Source: Chrysogorgia sp. JL179-B06
Lineage: Eukaryota; Cnidaria; Anthozoa; Scleralcyonacea; Chrysogorgiidae
Direction: 5' to 3'
DNA length: 64,000 bases
NCBI GenBank assembly: GCA_035772405.1
Contig: JAYKKM010000375.1
Span: forward strand, 987,001 to 1,051,000
Below are positions 31,701 to 48,641 of the stretch, piece by piece. The position numbers and the translations under genes are program-made. Each line of letters opens with the position of its first letter. Position 1 is the stretch's first letter. The notes beneath the pieces were generated by a model. The model did not search any database, was not told the origin of the DNA, and saw only the letters and a program-made list of their open reading frames with translations.

Positions 31701-33914
31701 AAAGTGTGGCTGGGACGCGAAGTTACCAAACGAACTGACCAAACGATGGATTCGATGGGAGAGTGAACTACCAAACGAAGTGATGATTCCCAGATCGATT
31801 CCGAAACATCAAGAGGCCATCAGTGACATTTCATTACATGCCTTCGGGGACGCAAGTAGCAAGGGTGTAGCCGCAGCTGTGTACGCTGTAGTCAAGCAAC
31901 CATCGGGAGTGAGTCAGGGATTGGTCGCTGCCAAAGCGAGACTGACTAAGAAGGGCCTCACCATACCGCGCCTTGAACTTGTCTCGGGACATATGGCGGT
32001 TAATCTTGCACATAATGTGAAAGAAGCATTGGAAGGGTTTCCAATGTCAAAGGTCTTCTGCTGGCTGGATAGCACGGTCGCGTTACACTGGATCCGGAGA
32101 CCAGGCGAGTATAAACAATTCGTGAGCAATGGAGTTCGGAAGATCCAGGAGCGCGGAGAAACAACTTGGCGCCATGTTGGAACAAAGGAGAACCCAGCAG
32201 ACTTAGCGAGTAGAGGAGGAAACGTAGACGACCAGCAGCAATTGTGGTGGACAGGACCGGAATGGTTGAGCAACGAAGGAGAGTGGCCTACGGACATCAT
32301 CACTACTCAAAACGAAGCAACTCTGGCTGAAACCAAGGCGACAAAAACCTTGTTTGGAGTGGCGTTAGCTGAAAAGGATGACTTCGACAACCTTCTGGTC
32401 AAGTGGAATTTGTGGCGAACGCTAAGGATATCCGCTTGGATAACGCGATTCATTCAGAATAGCAGAAGTTCGAAAGAGAGTAGAGCTGCAGGCCCATTGA
32501 CAACTACAGAGATAAGCGACCAAAGACGATGGTGGGAAAGGCGAGTCCAAGAACGAGCAAAAGAATCCAAACATTTCCAGGAGGACACCCTACGACTTAA
32601 CCTTCAACCAAACGAGAGAGGCATACTGGAATGTCGAGGGAGAATTCAAGGGCAGTACCCAACGTATCTACCAGACGAAGACCCATATACGCAGAAGATG
32701 GTGGAACATGCCCATAAAACCACTTTACATGGGGGAGTGAGCTTGACCATGACAAAAGTTCGCGAAGAAATATGGGTCCCCCGATTAAGACGCCTAACCA
32801 AACGGGTCATCAAGGCGTGTCATGGCTGTAGACGGTTTCAGGCCGTCGCCCTAGCCAACCCACCACCAGGAATTCTACCGAAAGATCGGACCACGGGACA
32901 AACAGCCTTTCAAGTCATCGGTGTCGATTTTGCTGGACCCCTACGTTACCATACGAAGACCAAGAAACAGGCCAAAGCGTATATAGTCCTATACGCCTGC
33001 AGTCTGACCCGTGCCTTGTACTTGGAGCTATTAAAGTCGATGGAACCGAAGAGTTCTGGGGGAGTTTAAAGAGGCTGATCGCCCGTCGGGGAAGACCAAC
33101 GAAGATCTATTCCGACAACGGAGGAACCTTCGTTGGGGCAGCCAAGTGGTTGAAGACCGTGATGCGTGACGAGAGATTCAACAACTTCTTGGCTCAACAG
33201 AAGATCCAATGGCAGTTCAACTTGAGCAGAGCGCCCTGGTGGGGTGGGCAATTCGAGCGAATGGTCGGATTAGTGAAACAGTCATTGTACAAGTCGATCG
33301 GAGGAGGACACCTGACATGGAGCGAGCTTCAAGACGTGATTCTGGACGTAGAAGTCACGCTAAACAACCGGCCATTGTGCTATGTCGAAGATGATGTACA
33401 AATGCCTATCCTTACGCCAAATTCTCTCATGTTCACACAACCAAATACATTACCAGAGTTACAAGCTCATCACCTTGAGACGAAAGATTTGCGCAAGAGA
33501 GCGAGACACCTGCAGCGGTGCAAGGATGCAGTGTGGAAAAGATGGACAAGCGAATATCTACGGGCACTTCGAGAACGCCACAACTTAAAGCACAAGTCAT
33601 CGAAGTCACGACTAGCGGAAGGAGATGTAGTGATAATAAAGAGTGACGATCGTAACAGAGGAAAATGGAAAATGGGTGTGGTCAAGAGTTTAATCAGAGG
33701 ACGAGACGGAGTGGTGAGAGCTGCGAGACTCAAGGCGGGACAGAACAACCTAGAAAGGGCCGTTCAGCAACTCTATCCACTAGAGTTGTCGTGTGACCAG
33801 ACTGTGGAAGTAAATGTGGTTCCGTTGAACGCTGAAGCCAAATCGTTCAGACCCAGAAGAGACGCGGCTATTGCGGCAGCCTGTCGCATTCAAGACATGG
33901 AAAATGACGAATGA
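28736..33914 (+). CDS. BEL/Pao Gag-Pol polyprotein, interrupted by two 1-base frameshifts
   Basis: A coiled-coil Gag (residues 1-150) and a capsid-like region precede zinc knuckles (CVYCGDVNHKSTNC at about residue 356). An aspartic protease follows (LLDTGAGSS, about 453), then BEL-type RT with YDASAR and a YVDD box at 31318-31329. RNase H (FGDASSKG, about 31840) and integrase come next, the latter with an HHCC segment (HGGV ... CHGC), D in GVDFAGPL, D in YSDNGG and E in GGQFERMVG. The frame is lost at a G run, 31239-31243 (five G where six fit), and again in AAA at about 33036. Otherwise all catalytic residues are present. A basic C-terminal domain ends at 33914. With near-identical LTRs, this is a very recent insertion. 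Confidence 0.96.
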
Positions 33915-34064
33915 TCGAACAGAATATAACCATAATTTGACACTTATTTTATCACATATAGAGGAACACGTAGGAGTCATATTTGAACTCTATTTGGGAA
34001 ATTTAAATTCAGAAACATTCACACTTTCTTGTATTAGTCTCCTTCGGAGACGAATAGGGGAGTG

Positions 34065-34304
34065 TGTGGGGAGTTGTGTAATCATTGTATTAATAGTTAA
34101 GGGCGTGTTGACATATAGAAACATGAGTTAGGCTACAATGTGCGCCGGAAAAGGGGATTATTATTGATTCGGGTTTTTGAGAGAAGAGACAGTGACTTTG
34201 TGTATGTGAGAACGAGAGACAGTGATTCATAATAAATAAAGAGATATTTAAGCTAAACAGTGAAGAATTGGAACGAGCACAGGCTCTTTAGTCTGATTTC
34301 CAAT
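34065..34304 (+). repeat. 3' LTR of BEL/Pao element
   Basis: It is identical to the 5' LTR except for atcattgtat instead of atcattttat. It is preceded by a purine-rich tract (ggagacgaataggggag) and followed by ATGTC (34305-34309), the same 5-bp target duplication as on the left. Confidence 0.95.
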
Positions 34305-35368
<1,064 letters not shown>

Positions 35369-35421
35369 ACGATGTAGTAAAAACCGTTGGAAGAGTGCTC
35401 GATGGAAATCCAGAGCATATT

Positions 35422-36655
35422 ATAGTAAAAATTCAAAGACTCAACAGTTGTGACTAGACATTTTATTACTAGTTAGTTTCGTGCCACACACAAATGGTGT
35501 AGTACTCTTCAGATAAAATGGTCTAATGACTAAGATGTGATTATACAGAGGATTATATAGCTATCTAAATTAGGAAGTACGTTAATAAAGTTCTGAATGT
35601 TCATTAGTTAGTTTGAATTTTCAAAAATTTTAACCGTTTGTAATACTGTATACATGAATCTATCCACTTGAGATTTGAGTATAATAGATAAGTGGTTGTC
35701 AAAAATAGATGAACAAAAACAGACCGAAAGGCTTATCATAGGATATGTTTCAAAACCACATTAAATTATAAAATTATAAAATTACGTTACAAAGTTTCTA
35801 AATAGGAATTTATTGGCATGTCTACATGATGACACGAGTTCGTTGCGTTTGTTCATCCCAGAATCCATCAACAAACGTCTCTCTGATATTTCATCTGATG
35901 AAGAATCATTTAACCGTGCAACACCCTTGTACCAGAAAGCCCTCGAACATAGTGGGTATAACCACCAACTAAAATTTCAACCCCTACCACCACCAAGTGT
36001 GCCCACTAGCAAAAACAAGAAACGACATAGAAACGTGACATGGTACAAACCACCATACAGCAAGAACGTTTCCACCAACATCGGCCAGACGTTCCTCAAA
36101 ATTCTTGATGAAGAATTTAATGAAAACCACAGTTTTCACAAAATCTTCAACAGGAATACTGTCAAAATCAGCTACACCTGTATGAACAACATTAAACAAA
36201 CTATCGACGGACATAACAAAACTATCCTTAACACTGAGAATGACCAACCTAAACCCAACGACAACGAATGCAACTGCAGAAAACGCGACAATTGTCCTTT
36301 ACTTGGCCAATGACTAACTAAATCTATTGTATACCAAGCTACAGTCACCACCACCGACAACAAGCCTGACCAAACATATGTCGGCCTTACTGCAAACACT
36401 TTTAAAACAAGATTCACCAACCACAAATCCTCATTCAACAACATCGGAAAGAAACACTCCACCGAGCTAAGCAAGCATGTCTGGCTACTTAAAGATAAGC
36501 GTGTTGACTATAATATCAAATGGAAAGTCCTCAAGAAAGCTAGACCCTACAGCAATACTTCAAACAGATGCAGCTTATGTTTGTGGGAGAAATATTTCAT
36601 TATCTGTCACCCTTCTCTGGCCACCCTGAACAAACGCAACGAAAGTGTAACCAAA
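35422..36655 (+). mobile_element. Penelope-like element, family 2 copy A (C-terminal half)
   Basis: The 166-codon frame from 35813 reads SINKRLSDISSDEESFNRA, then TWYKPPYSKNVSTNIGQTF and FHKIFNRNTVKISYTCMNN, and a Cys cluster CNCRKRDNC. It reaches a TGA at 36311-36313 where copy B has TGC (Cys). The same frame continues as the GIY-YIG nuclease (SIVYQATV, YVGLTANTF, RFTNH), ending near 36650. RT itself is missing. The 5' flank 35422-35797 is repeated in inverted form at 39782-40161. Confidence 0.85.
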
Positions 36656-36757
36656 AGTCGAGTGTCGAGAGTAGAGAGTAAAAAGTCGAGAGTCGAGAGA
36701 AAAAGTCGAGAGTCGAGAGAAAAAGCCGAGAGTCGAGACTAAAAAGTCGAGAGTCGA
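36656..36757. repeat. GTCGAGA minisatellite, left copy
   Basis: The repeats are of the form agtcgagagtcgagagaaaa. A mirrored array, gactctcgactttt, is found at 39650-39756, within the opposite arm of the quasi-palindrome. Confidence 0.85.
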
Positions 36758-36948
36758 CAAATGTCGAAAAAATGACGAATAAAATATATTATAGACATAT
36801 ATAATGACTAAAAATTATATAAAACACGCACGATGCGTAGAGTGTCTTTCAGCATGAAAACACGCAACGGAAGCCAAGATATATCCAATTACTACAACTG
36901 ATTTTATTATCTAACGGCTAACAACATACAAGCGAATATGAAGACAAG

Positions 36949-38852
<1,904 letters not shown>

Positions 38853-38880
38853 TTCAGTTATTCGTTCGTAATATATCAGG

Positions 38881-39430
38881 CTGAAGAACCATGCGAAACG
38901 TAACATTCTGCGTAATATTTAACAATTAGACAACGAGCCCGCGTTTTCTATGAGCAGGTAGTCAACGAGGCGGAGCCGAGTTGACTATCGCTCATAGAAA
39001 ACAAGGGCGAGTTGTCTAATTGTTTTAGTATAAATTTACAACTTTCTAACCCAAGAAATAACTTTTATTTCGCATTTTTCATGGAGAAAAAGTAAATATT
39101 CTTTCGAAATCAGGTGACTTTTTCCCCAGAGGTTTATATCAGCGGATAGTAACTCCTGCGATAGCCAATCAAAATTGAGGATTTGTGATATAAACTTGTC
39201 AATTTATACTAATATGGATTAGAAAACGAGACAGTTGATTTTATTTGGAAAAGGTCTATTATTAGTGAAATCAGTGCATATAATAACCCGTTCTTAATAA
39301 GACGTTTATCATAATATTGTATTAAATAGCAAATTTTATTTTGTATAATATGGATGGGTAATTGGACCTACATTGGTGTTGATCGGGTATTTTTACGCAG
39401 AATGTGCATGCGTTTCGCCTGGTTCTTCAG
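38881..39430. repeat. Pair of inverted element ends with ctgaaga/gaaac boxes
   Basis: The phrase ctgaagaaccatgcgaaacg (38881-38900) recurs in inverted form at 39412-39430 (ctgaagaaccaggcgaaac on minus). Both are followed by cattctgcgtaa. They look like two facing PLE termini. The boxes resemble a hammerhead but the stems are poor. Confidence 0.45.
38921..39024. repeat. 104-bp palindromic repeat, copy 1
   Basis: It begins aacaattagacaacgagccc and ends in the reverse complement, gagttgtctaattgtt, with inner arms ctatgagcaggtagtcaac and gttgactatcgctcatag. A second member lies at 54889-54995. Confidence 0.85.
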
Positions 39431-39439
39431 CCTGACACA

Positions 39440-41384
<1,945 letters not shown>

Positions 41385-41428
41385 TACAGTACTGCTAAGA
41401 AATAACCTATCAAAAATCGCGTCTGTTT

Positions 41429-41600
41429 TGCGTTCGTCTTGCGTTCGTCTAGCGTCCGTCTAGCGTCCGTCTAGCGTCCGTCTTGCGTCCGTCTTGCGTC
41501 CGTCTTGCGTTCGTCTTGCGTCCGTCTTGCGTCCGTCTTGCGTTCGTCTTACGTCCGTCTAGCGTCCGTCTAGCGTCCGTCTTGCGTTCGTCTTGCGTCT
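41429..41600. repeat. 11-bp minisatellite, left array
   Basis: About 15 units of (A/T)GCGT(C/T)CGTCT. The C/T variant position alternates with the first base in a patterned way. Reading frames through it are by-products. Confidence 0.93.
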
Positions 41601-41761
41601 CGCTGAAAGCTGTACTCGCTGGACGCAGAGCTCGCATCACGTTCGGTGATACGATTTCATTGCGAAGGTTATCCGAGTCGTTCTGTTCTGAATCTGATTG
41701 TTGATTGTTCTCTCAATCTCTCCTGCTCTATCACTCGAATCTTGTGTTCACACAGATAAGA

Positions 41762-42157
41762 ATGGGAAAGCTTTCTCAATTCGCCAGAAATCGAATTGTA
41801 TCGTTAAAATCTTCTGGCGTTTCCATTACGAAAATCACAGAAATTTTGGAGAAAGAAGAAGGAATCAAGACATCGCGGTTTGCTGTAGGAAAGTTCATCG
41901 CTCGATACAATCGAACTGGTAGTACAGCCGATGCCCAACGCAGCGGAAGGAATCCCATTTTAAGTGTCAATGACCAAAACTTCATCGACGAGCAAATGAG
42001 CAACAACGACGAGTTAACATCGAGCGAGTTACAGAACCGTCTGCTTGACGAACGAGATGTAAGTGTTTCCAGCGCAACTGTTCGAAGTGTCCGACGAAAA
42101 ATTGGATGGAAACACGAAAGTATTGAAAAAAATATTGAAAAAAATATTGTCAACTGA
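41762..42157 (+). pseudogene. Tc1-like transposase, DNA-binding N-terminus only
   Basis: From the ATG at 41762 the frame reads MGKLSQFARNRIVSLKSSGV, a helix-turn-helix with EKEEGIKTSRFAVGKFIARY, then the second helix-turn-helix (SSELQNRLLDERDVSVSSATV, RRKIGWKH). This is the paired-like bipartite DNA-binding domain of Tc1 transposases. A local duplication, attgaaaaaaat, then shifts the frame and a stop follows. A short downstream phrase (REPNKIKRMCFCLKAFREKD) shows where the catalytic domain began before it was deleted. Confidence 0.85.
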
Positions 42158-43712
42158 TTCGGGAACCCAACAAAATAAAGCGGATGTGCTTTTGCTTAAA
42201 GGCATTTAGAGAGAAGGACGCGTTTGAAGATACGAGACGACGATAAAATTAATTATGCCGAATTACATATTGAGCTATCTGCGTGTCACATTTGTTTGCA
42301 TGGGCAGCGCTAGTAAGATGACACATCTATTCCGATCTATTGTGCTCCTCACAAACATGTTTTTACGGCTCGAGATTAACTTCATATAAAGTACTGCCAG
42401 AAGCTACAGTAATCTCAAGGAGAACGGCAGAGATTATTAAAAGAACGCCGTTAACGAGACGACGATAAATTAATTATGTCGAATTACATCCTTAACGCTA
42501 TACCACCTAAACATGCGATACAGCAACAGAATTGCAAAATATTAACGAGATTTTTTTGCGACATGAGAATATTGCGTGGCAAGTTGAAATCTTTCAACTT
42601 TGAAATCTTGAAATCTTTCGCCAAAATAAGTCCATTATAGGCTGGATTTTCACTTGGCGATAGATGTCGCGCGAGCGACTTTTTTTCTAGTCTGTCTTAT
42701 ATTAGCTATCAACTGGGACTAATTAGTATCTAGGAATCTATTGAATTGTGCATATTTTTGTCGCATCGTGTAAACGCGTCTTCACTCACGTTGATTAATA
42801 TGTGTAACGTGCCGCCAAGGCATTGTATAAGTTTTTGATACGGGATCAAAAACTTGCCACTCTTTATCAATACAATTATTATATCATGAATACAGAGAAG
42901 ACGTTGGGTTATCACGAGTCCCGGCCTCCCTACATCCAAAATTCAGGACGATAGTGAAAAATATCCGATAACTCAATATATTACATAGGCGGATGGCCCG
43001 ATTTATCTTGCAACACTATTTAGTATTGCCACATAAATCGGCGTGTGTAAACCTTGGGTTATTACAAAGATAGATCTACGGTCATCCAGTACTAAATCTA
43101 CTGCTAGTTTAGAATTAGTTTTTGTTTCTTTAACGTTGTTTTGTTAGTTTTCATGTTCATAACTATCTATTTCCACACCGTTTTTTAAATAAAACTTCTG
43201 CCGAAGGAAACGTCACTATAAAGTTCCGTTTCGCTTGACTTCCTGGCGTCCTGCCACATTTAAATTTGGCGTTTCTTCGCATCAACATTTTAACGGAATT
43301 CCTCGCACAATTTGCTGTATGTATTGAAAAGGTCTGTAGACATGTGTTCACATTTCAGTCACTCATTCACTGATACAATTATTGCTGTCTGCTTTTACGC
43401 AATATAAAACACTCCGACACTCAAATTTACTATACTCTATAGCTTCCTTTAGCTTTCGTCTAAAGAAAAACACATACGCTTTCAAACTGTAGAGGAATTA
43501 TCTAAAAAACGTTCCAGTGACTTTTTTAAATGTTTTTATTCTTGCAAATAAGCTCCGCAGCAATTATGGATGTGAACGTGCGACGTTTATTTGAGAGCGG
43601 TGAGAGCGCGGCGATTATTTGACATTAGCGCTAAATCGAGTACTATTCGATAATTAAACGTGTACCGACGTTTCACGACAAGGAACTTCGGTTCTGCGTC
43701 TGTTACCCTCCC

Positions 43713-43893
43713 GGACGCAAGACGGACGCAAGACGGACGCTAGACGGACGCTAGACGAACGCAAGACGGACGCTAGACGAACGCAAGACGGACGCTAGAC
43801 GAACGCAAGACGGACGCTAGACGAACGCAAGACGGACGCTAGACGAACGCAAGACGGACGCTAGACGGACGCTAGACGAACGCAAGACGGACG
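43713..43893. repeat. 11-bp minisatellite, right array
   Basis: About 16 units of AGACG(G/A)ACGC(A/T), the reverse complement of the left array. Both arrays sit at the same distance class inside the inverted ends. Confidence 0.93.
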
Positions 43894-44759
43894 CAGACGC
43901 AGTGAGAGGTTATTTCTTAGCAGTACTGTACGGATTGTATCTAGGCTATCTCGCGTAATCTAGTGAATTCAACATAGGTGTAAAAGCTACCGTATTTACA
44001 CCAACACATATTTTATTTTCCTTTGAACACTGTGTCGCGCGCTGATCTTTTCGATTTGATAACGAAGGAATTCCGTCAGTATTCTATAACAAACTAGACA
44101 ATTACAGTACAGCAACAACTGCACGATATATAAGCCATATAGACTGTTTTTGAACCGTTACAGTTCGGTTTATCTTGGATTCGATAACAAAAGCTTAAAG
44201 CATAATGTTTAATGTCTCATTAATTTAAGTAAACTTTAATTTAGTAATATTTTATTTTTCGTAGGGAAGTCTGGAATTAGAAAATAGTCAAGGAATATAT
44301 ATATAAACACGCTAAAATTAAGCTGTTTGAGTGAAAGCTACAGTATAAATTCCTATTCTTAGAATGTTTTCCATACAAAGTTACAAACATAAATATCAGT
44401 TATCCATTCAATCAGTCATTTTATTTAAATATTGAAATGTTAAAATTAATTGAAATGTTGAATAATAAATATTTAACATTACATTACATTACATTATATT
44501 ATTTGTCGCGTGCCCCAACAAAGCAGAATTTTCCTTTTTTGAAAAGAAAACAGTTTAACTCGTGTTCTTTTAAACGCTTAAGAAACTGCATGATGTTAGT
44601 CTGAATAAGGTACTGTTGATTAACAGTCATTGCACGGAATGGAATAAATGGCGTCTTTCCTCTATTCCTTCGCAATACGATCCCTATGTTTTGCAAAAAT
44701 ATGACCTAATTTTGTTAAGAAATCATGATAGGTTATTCGCCTTCAAAGCGTCGAATACA

Positions 44760-45520
44760 TGTTTTCACTCACTTACCCTTGAATCGGAATTAGAAGGTAT
44801 GCCGTGAGCTCTCAAAAACAAAGTTCTAAGAACGGACTTCTTATGGCATAGTGAGAATCAAATGAAAGATAATTGTCAGTCATGTGTGTTGGTTTTCGGT
44901 ACACAGCAGTTTCTAATTTTTGGGGGTCTGTTCGTTTGATGAGTGAATGCAAAAATGGTAAACATCCATTCTTTTCACGTTCCACTGTGAATTGAATTGG
45001 TAATCGCCAGAAAGTATACTTTAAACTAAGGTTTCCGGGGAAAGACTGAAACCTAGTTGTTCCATGGTTAGTACGAAGCTTAGTACAAGGGTTAATTTAA
45101 GTTCAAGTGGTTAAAAAGAATTTCCATTTAATTCTTGAATACCGCGGACATGACATCTTCGACGTATGGTCTCGAAATCAAAGGCTTCACTGATCAACGA
45201 AGATCAACTGGTATTTTGGTGAAGAGAGAAACGACGTCAAACGATACCAATTCAACATGGGTATTAATAGTGATAGTCTTAATAAAATCCGCAAATTCAA
45301 TGGAATTTTTTACTGTGTTCTCCGCAGGATTTCCCAACAATTGGTGAAAAAATCTGTGCCAAATGACTCGATATACCATAAGTCGGAGAATTGATGAATG
45401 AGACAATAGGTCTCAAAGGAATGCCCGTTTTTTGAGTTTTTGTGAAGCCATAAACCGATCAGCCCTGATGAAGAGATTGGAGTGTCGAAATGTTGGTTCA
45501 TGGACAGAAACTTTTAAAGT
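44760..45520 (-). mobile_element. Penelope-like RT fragment, family 3, decayed
   Basis: On the minus strand, LRPIVSFINSPTYGIS (45430-45380) is followed by VSFDVVSLFTKIPVDL with motif A Asp near 45210. Further on (45000-44850) come REKNGCLPFLHSLI and VYRKPTHMTDNYLSFDSHY. The order is that of a PLE RT, with several frame breaks and motif C lost. No nuclease part is visible. It lies just downstream of the YD-repeat exon at 45624. Confidence 0.75.
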
Positions 45521-45623
45521 TACGTTCAAAAAAACGTTTAAGCTAGCGTTGCGTTAAACTATGTCTGATTACTTGTAATATTATACAGTTATGCAGTTAC
45601 TATAGAAATACTTTAATACACAC

Positions 45624-46811
45624 CTTGCCAACGACATCACTGCCCCATACACCAAATGGATCAACGATGAAGTTCGTTCTTGTGCCATCTTCGCATCTTC
45701 TCTCATACAAATTTCCAAGGGCATCGTAAGTGTATCTGCAAATTTGCCGTCCTCGCTTAGTCTTTACCAAATGATTATCAGCATCAAACTCGAATTCTTG
45801 ATTTGGCTTCAATGGATCATACTTGTTGATGAGATTGCCATTTTTATCGTAAGAAAAGGATAGATCACCATGGGCAACGCATTGATCTAAGTTATTCACA
45901 GTGTAATAAGAAGGTTTCCCATTTTCAACCATCGTTATTCTGTTCCCACGAGTGTCATACGTGTACCTAATAATATTCCCCCACGGGTCTTCTATAAAGA
46001 TCAGTTGAGACAGTGAATCGTATCCATAAAGCCAGGCACCATCGGTAGTGTTCATCGATATCCGTCGTCCTTTGCTATCATACGAATATTCGAATACTGA
46101 GGAAACTGAGCCGTTGGAATGGTGGTTAGTTAATCTAAGTAAGTTGATAGCCAACGAGTCGTATTCGTATACTGTGTACATTCCGTTGCCAAGAATTCTA
46201 CGAGAAGCTCTGCCGTTGCGATCATACTTTATTTCCATCAATATATTGTCTCTGTTATCGACTACTTTACTAAGTATACCAAAAACATCATCGTAAATAT
46301 AGCTAATGTTATATTTTCCATTGTAAGAAAACGAAGAGCGTCGACCTTCCGAATCGTAAGAATACCGCAGGGAAAAATTATTGGGATACTTTATATAATT
46401 AGGAAGGCCGTTGGAAGTGTACCCAAAAGTAATTGTACCGAACTGGTTCGTGGCAGATACCATACGACCCTTCTGATTATAAGAAAACGTCTTTTCGCTT
46501 TCACTGTATTCTTTTCGAATCATATTACCAGAATCGTCAAAATAATATATTTTTATTTCTCCATTTCTTGTAGTCGATTGGAAAATAGTTGATTTTTTGT
46601 CATATTCATACTTTTCTGTCGACATATCTGGATATATAGCCTGAGTAAGCTTTCCATCACTGTTAAAGTTTGCTTTGTATATAGCACCATCACCATTGTC
46701 ATACTCACTCACTTTCCCAAAATCATTATACGATATTTCCATAGGATCACCTTGGGCGTTTAACCGTGTCAAGCGTCGGCCATCTGAAGACAATGTTTCT
46801 CTTAATATAGT
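45624..46811 (-). CDS. Exon of YD-repeat (RHS-type) protein: main YD block
   Basis: The exon is 1188 nt (396 codons), starts after ttttctag in phase 0 and ends AAG before GTGTGT in phase 0. It encodes at least a dozen YD repeats, for example YEYDKKS, FSYNQKGRMVSATN, YSYDSEGRRS, YGYDSLSQL, YTYDTRGNR and YTYDALGNLYERR. These build the beta-cocoon wall in RHS and teneurin proteins. The end (NFIVDPFGVWGSDVVGK) resembles the step just before the final RHS core. There are no frame breaks, in contrast to the surrounding elements, which argues that the gene is under selection. Its start phase matches the end of the 58.9-kb exon. Confidence 0.93.
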
Positions 46812-46850
46812 CTAGAAAATAAAACATTATACGTATAATTTAAAACACAG

Positions 46851-46915
46851 CAGCAATGTTTCATCGGGTTTAATACACGATAGCCGAGTATTTTAGACCC
46901 GATAAAACACTGCTG
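46851..46915. repeat. Small intronic hairpin
   Basis: cagcaatgtttcatcgggt and acccgataaaacactgctg are complementary with two mismatches, enclosing about 27 bases. It lies 40 bases upstream of the exon's acceptor. It may be a MITE remnant. Confidence 0.5.
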
Positions 46916-46919
46916 AGAG

Positions 46920-47740
46920 GGTTTTGAACGGCTTCAAAAACGACTGTATCTAAATAACCATGTTTATCTACTATTTCAGTGATTCAAGGCGTTATTTTCG
47001 TTGAGAAATTCGAAGGAAAGGTTTATGTAAATCAGGACGAATACGTTCATGATTTTCCTTTGTGTTTTCCAAATGAATTATTACTGAGTTTTTGAACATC
47101 GTTTATTGCATGTATTATAATCACTCGTAAAAAAGAGACTAGTATATAATATAATGCACAACATCGAGGAACCCATGTACATTATAAATTATGTCATATA
47201 AATCATATTGACAGTCACTTCACTATATTCTCGTCTATTATTTCATGTTAGAGGCAGTAACTTTGCTATAGTTCATGATTAAGTTGGTTTTCTTTGATGT
47301 ACCGCGGGCATTAAAACCACTTATTTAATATTCTAATTATTAATTAAGGCATTTCACTATTTCAATATTTGGCATTGATGTTGCATTTTTCGCAACTGGT
47401 CACGGTTTGGTCTTAAAATGTATATAATTTAACATTCGAAAATCTTTAGAACATATTTACAGTTCAATCGAGTATAACAAATAATTATATTGTTCATTAT
47501 AAATTAACAAGGATCTCTAACAATTCAAGGATCCCTGTGAACAACCCAATTCACCGGGTGCCTGCCAAAGCTATCTCGATTAAGGTACGCTATAGTAAGG
47601 ACCCCATACAAGAGAGCATGACCTCCCACATTCGACGAGGACGGCTACCATTCCAAGTTAACTAATGCTGCATTCATGATAACAATAATAATTACAGTAA
47701 ACAACGGACTAGCCTCCAGAAAAGATATCTAGAGTTTTGC
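46920..47740. other. Intronic sequence with a SINE body fragment
   Basis: A headless SINE piece (ttgcatttttcgcaactggt onward) lies at 47384-47470. The remainder shows no gene or repeat I recognise. Confidence 0.45.
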
Positions 47741-48641
47741 CTGTTATACAAAGCATCGTATACCAAGCAACAGTAGTCACAAAAGCCAGACAAGAAAACG
47801 TACACCGGCATGACATAAATCGAATTTAAAACTCGCTACAGTTACCACAAGACCTCTTTCAAGCAAAAAAATACAGAACAATGACAGCCCTTTCAAAATA
47901 TACATAAAGGAATTGAAGGAAAAACAGCAGGTGTATGAGATAAAATGGTCAATATTGAAACGCGCAAACGCATTCAAAGCGGCAGCAAAATATACAACTT
48001 ATGCAACAGAAAAGTGATGCATTCTTTACGCCGACTAACGATTTTTATTGAACTATTTTTATTGTTTGCGTAAGGTGGAAGAGCGCTCAATACCATTATA
48101 GGCAGAGCGAAATTAGAATTTAGGTTGACTGTACTGTCGCTACTCCGAGTTTCACGCTTTAATTACGCGATCATCACGCAAAGCAACTGACAGATCGTGT
48201 TCCACTATATATTCTTTAAATATACTTGCTATGACCTATGTCATTAAGTTGAGTTGGTCTCTCCCGGTTATATGTCGACACTTCTGTCTTCGAGAAGAAT
48301 TCTGACCGTTTGTTTAAGAAATGTTTCTTCAACCATACCGGAAAACGAATGTTTCACTGTATATCAACCGTCTATCCAACTACCCACCTCCCATCAACCA
48401 ACGAATTAATAAGCTATCGTGCGACGAAGAAATCTTCCACGCCGCCTCCTCTCTTTGCAATGACGTTCTCAAACAAAGCAAATTTATCGCAAACTTATAA
48501 CGTACGTACCAGCACAACGCTACACGAATAACAGAAATAATTCCCAAACACAAAACAGACGACGAAACGTAATATGGTACTTATAGTAAAAACGTTTATA
48601 GAATGAATGTAGGACGGGCCTTTCTACAACTTATCGACAAA
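47740..48641 (+). mobile_element. Penelope-like family 2 fragments, scrambled
   Basis: 47755-48010 is a decayed GIY-YIG end (SIVYQATV, then KTSFKQKKYRND-type phrases). 48050-48210 is an inverted element terminus like that at 16971-17100. From 48350 comes an earlier part of the same protein (SCDEEIFHAASSLCNDVLKQS and NVYRMNVGRAFLQLIDK). This last piece is continued at 53582 beyond an inserted DNA transposon. Many frame breaks are present. Confidence 0.7.

Larger units (their letters stand above)
41387..43928 (+). mobile_element. Defective Tc1/mariner-like transposon with minisatellite ends
   Basis: Inverted ends begin CAGTACTGCTAAGAAATAAC (22 bp exact) and are flanked by TA on both sides (41385-41386 and 43929-43930). 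Just inside each end lies an array of an 11-bp unit, in mirrored orientation. A transposase N-terminus is encoded at 41762-42110; the catalytic DDE/D domain is gone. A 30-bp phrase, gacgacgataaa-ttaattatg, occurs at 42237 and 42460. The remaining interior has no gene. The element can only have moved using a transposase from elsewhere. Confidence 0.88.

Noticed and set aside
41449..41704. Frames of repeating RPSCVRLAFVL or RRTQDGRKT type
   Set aside because: They read through the 11-bp minisatellite of the Tc1-like element and have no independent support.
45600..46793. Bacterial contamination as source of the RHS-like block
   Set aside because: The exons have canonical GT/AG borders with agreeing phases over 15 kb and sit in invertebrate-type repeats, so this is a spliced eukaryotic gene.
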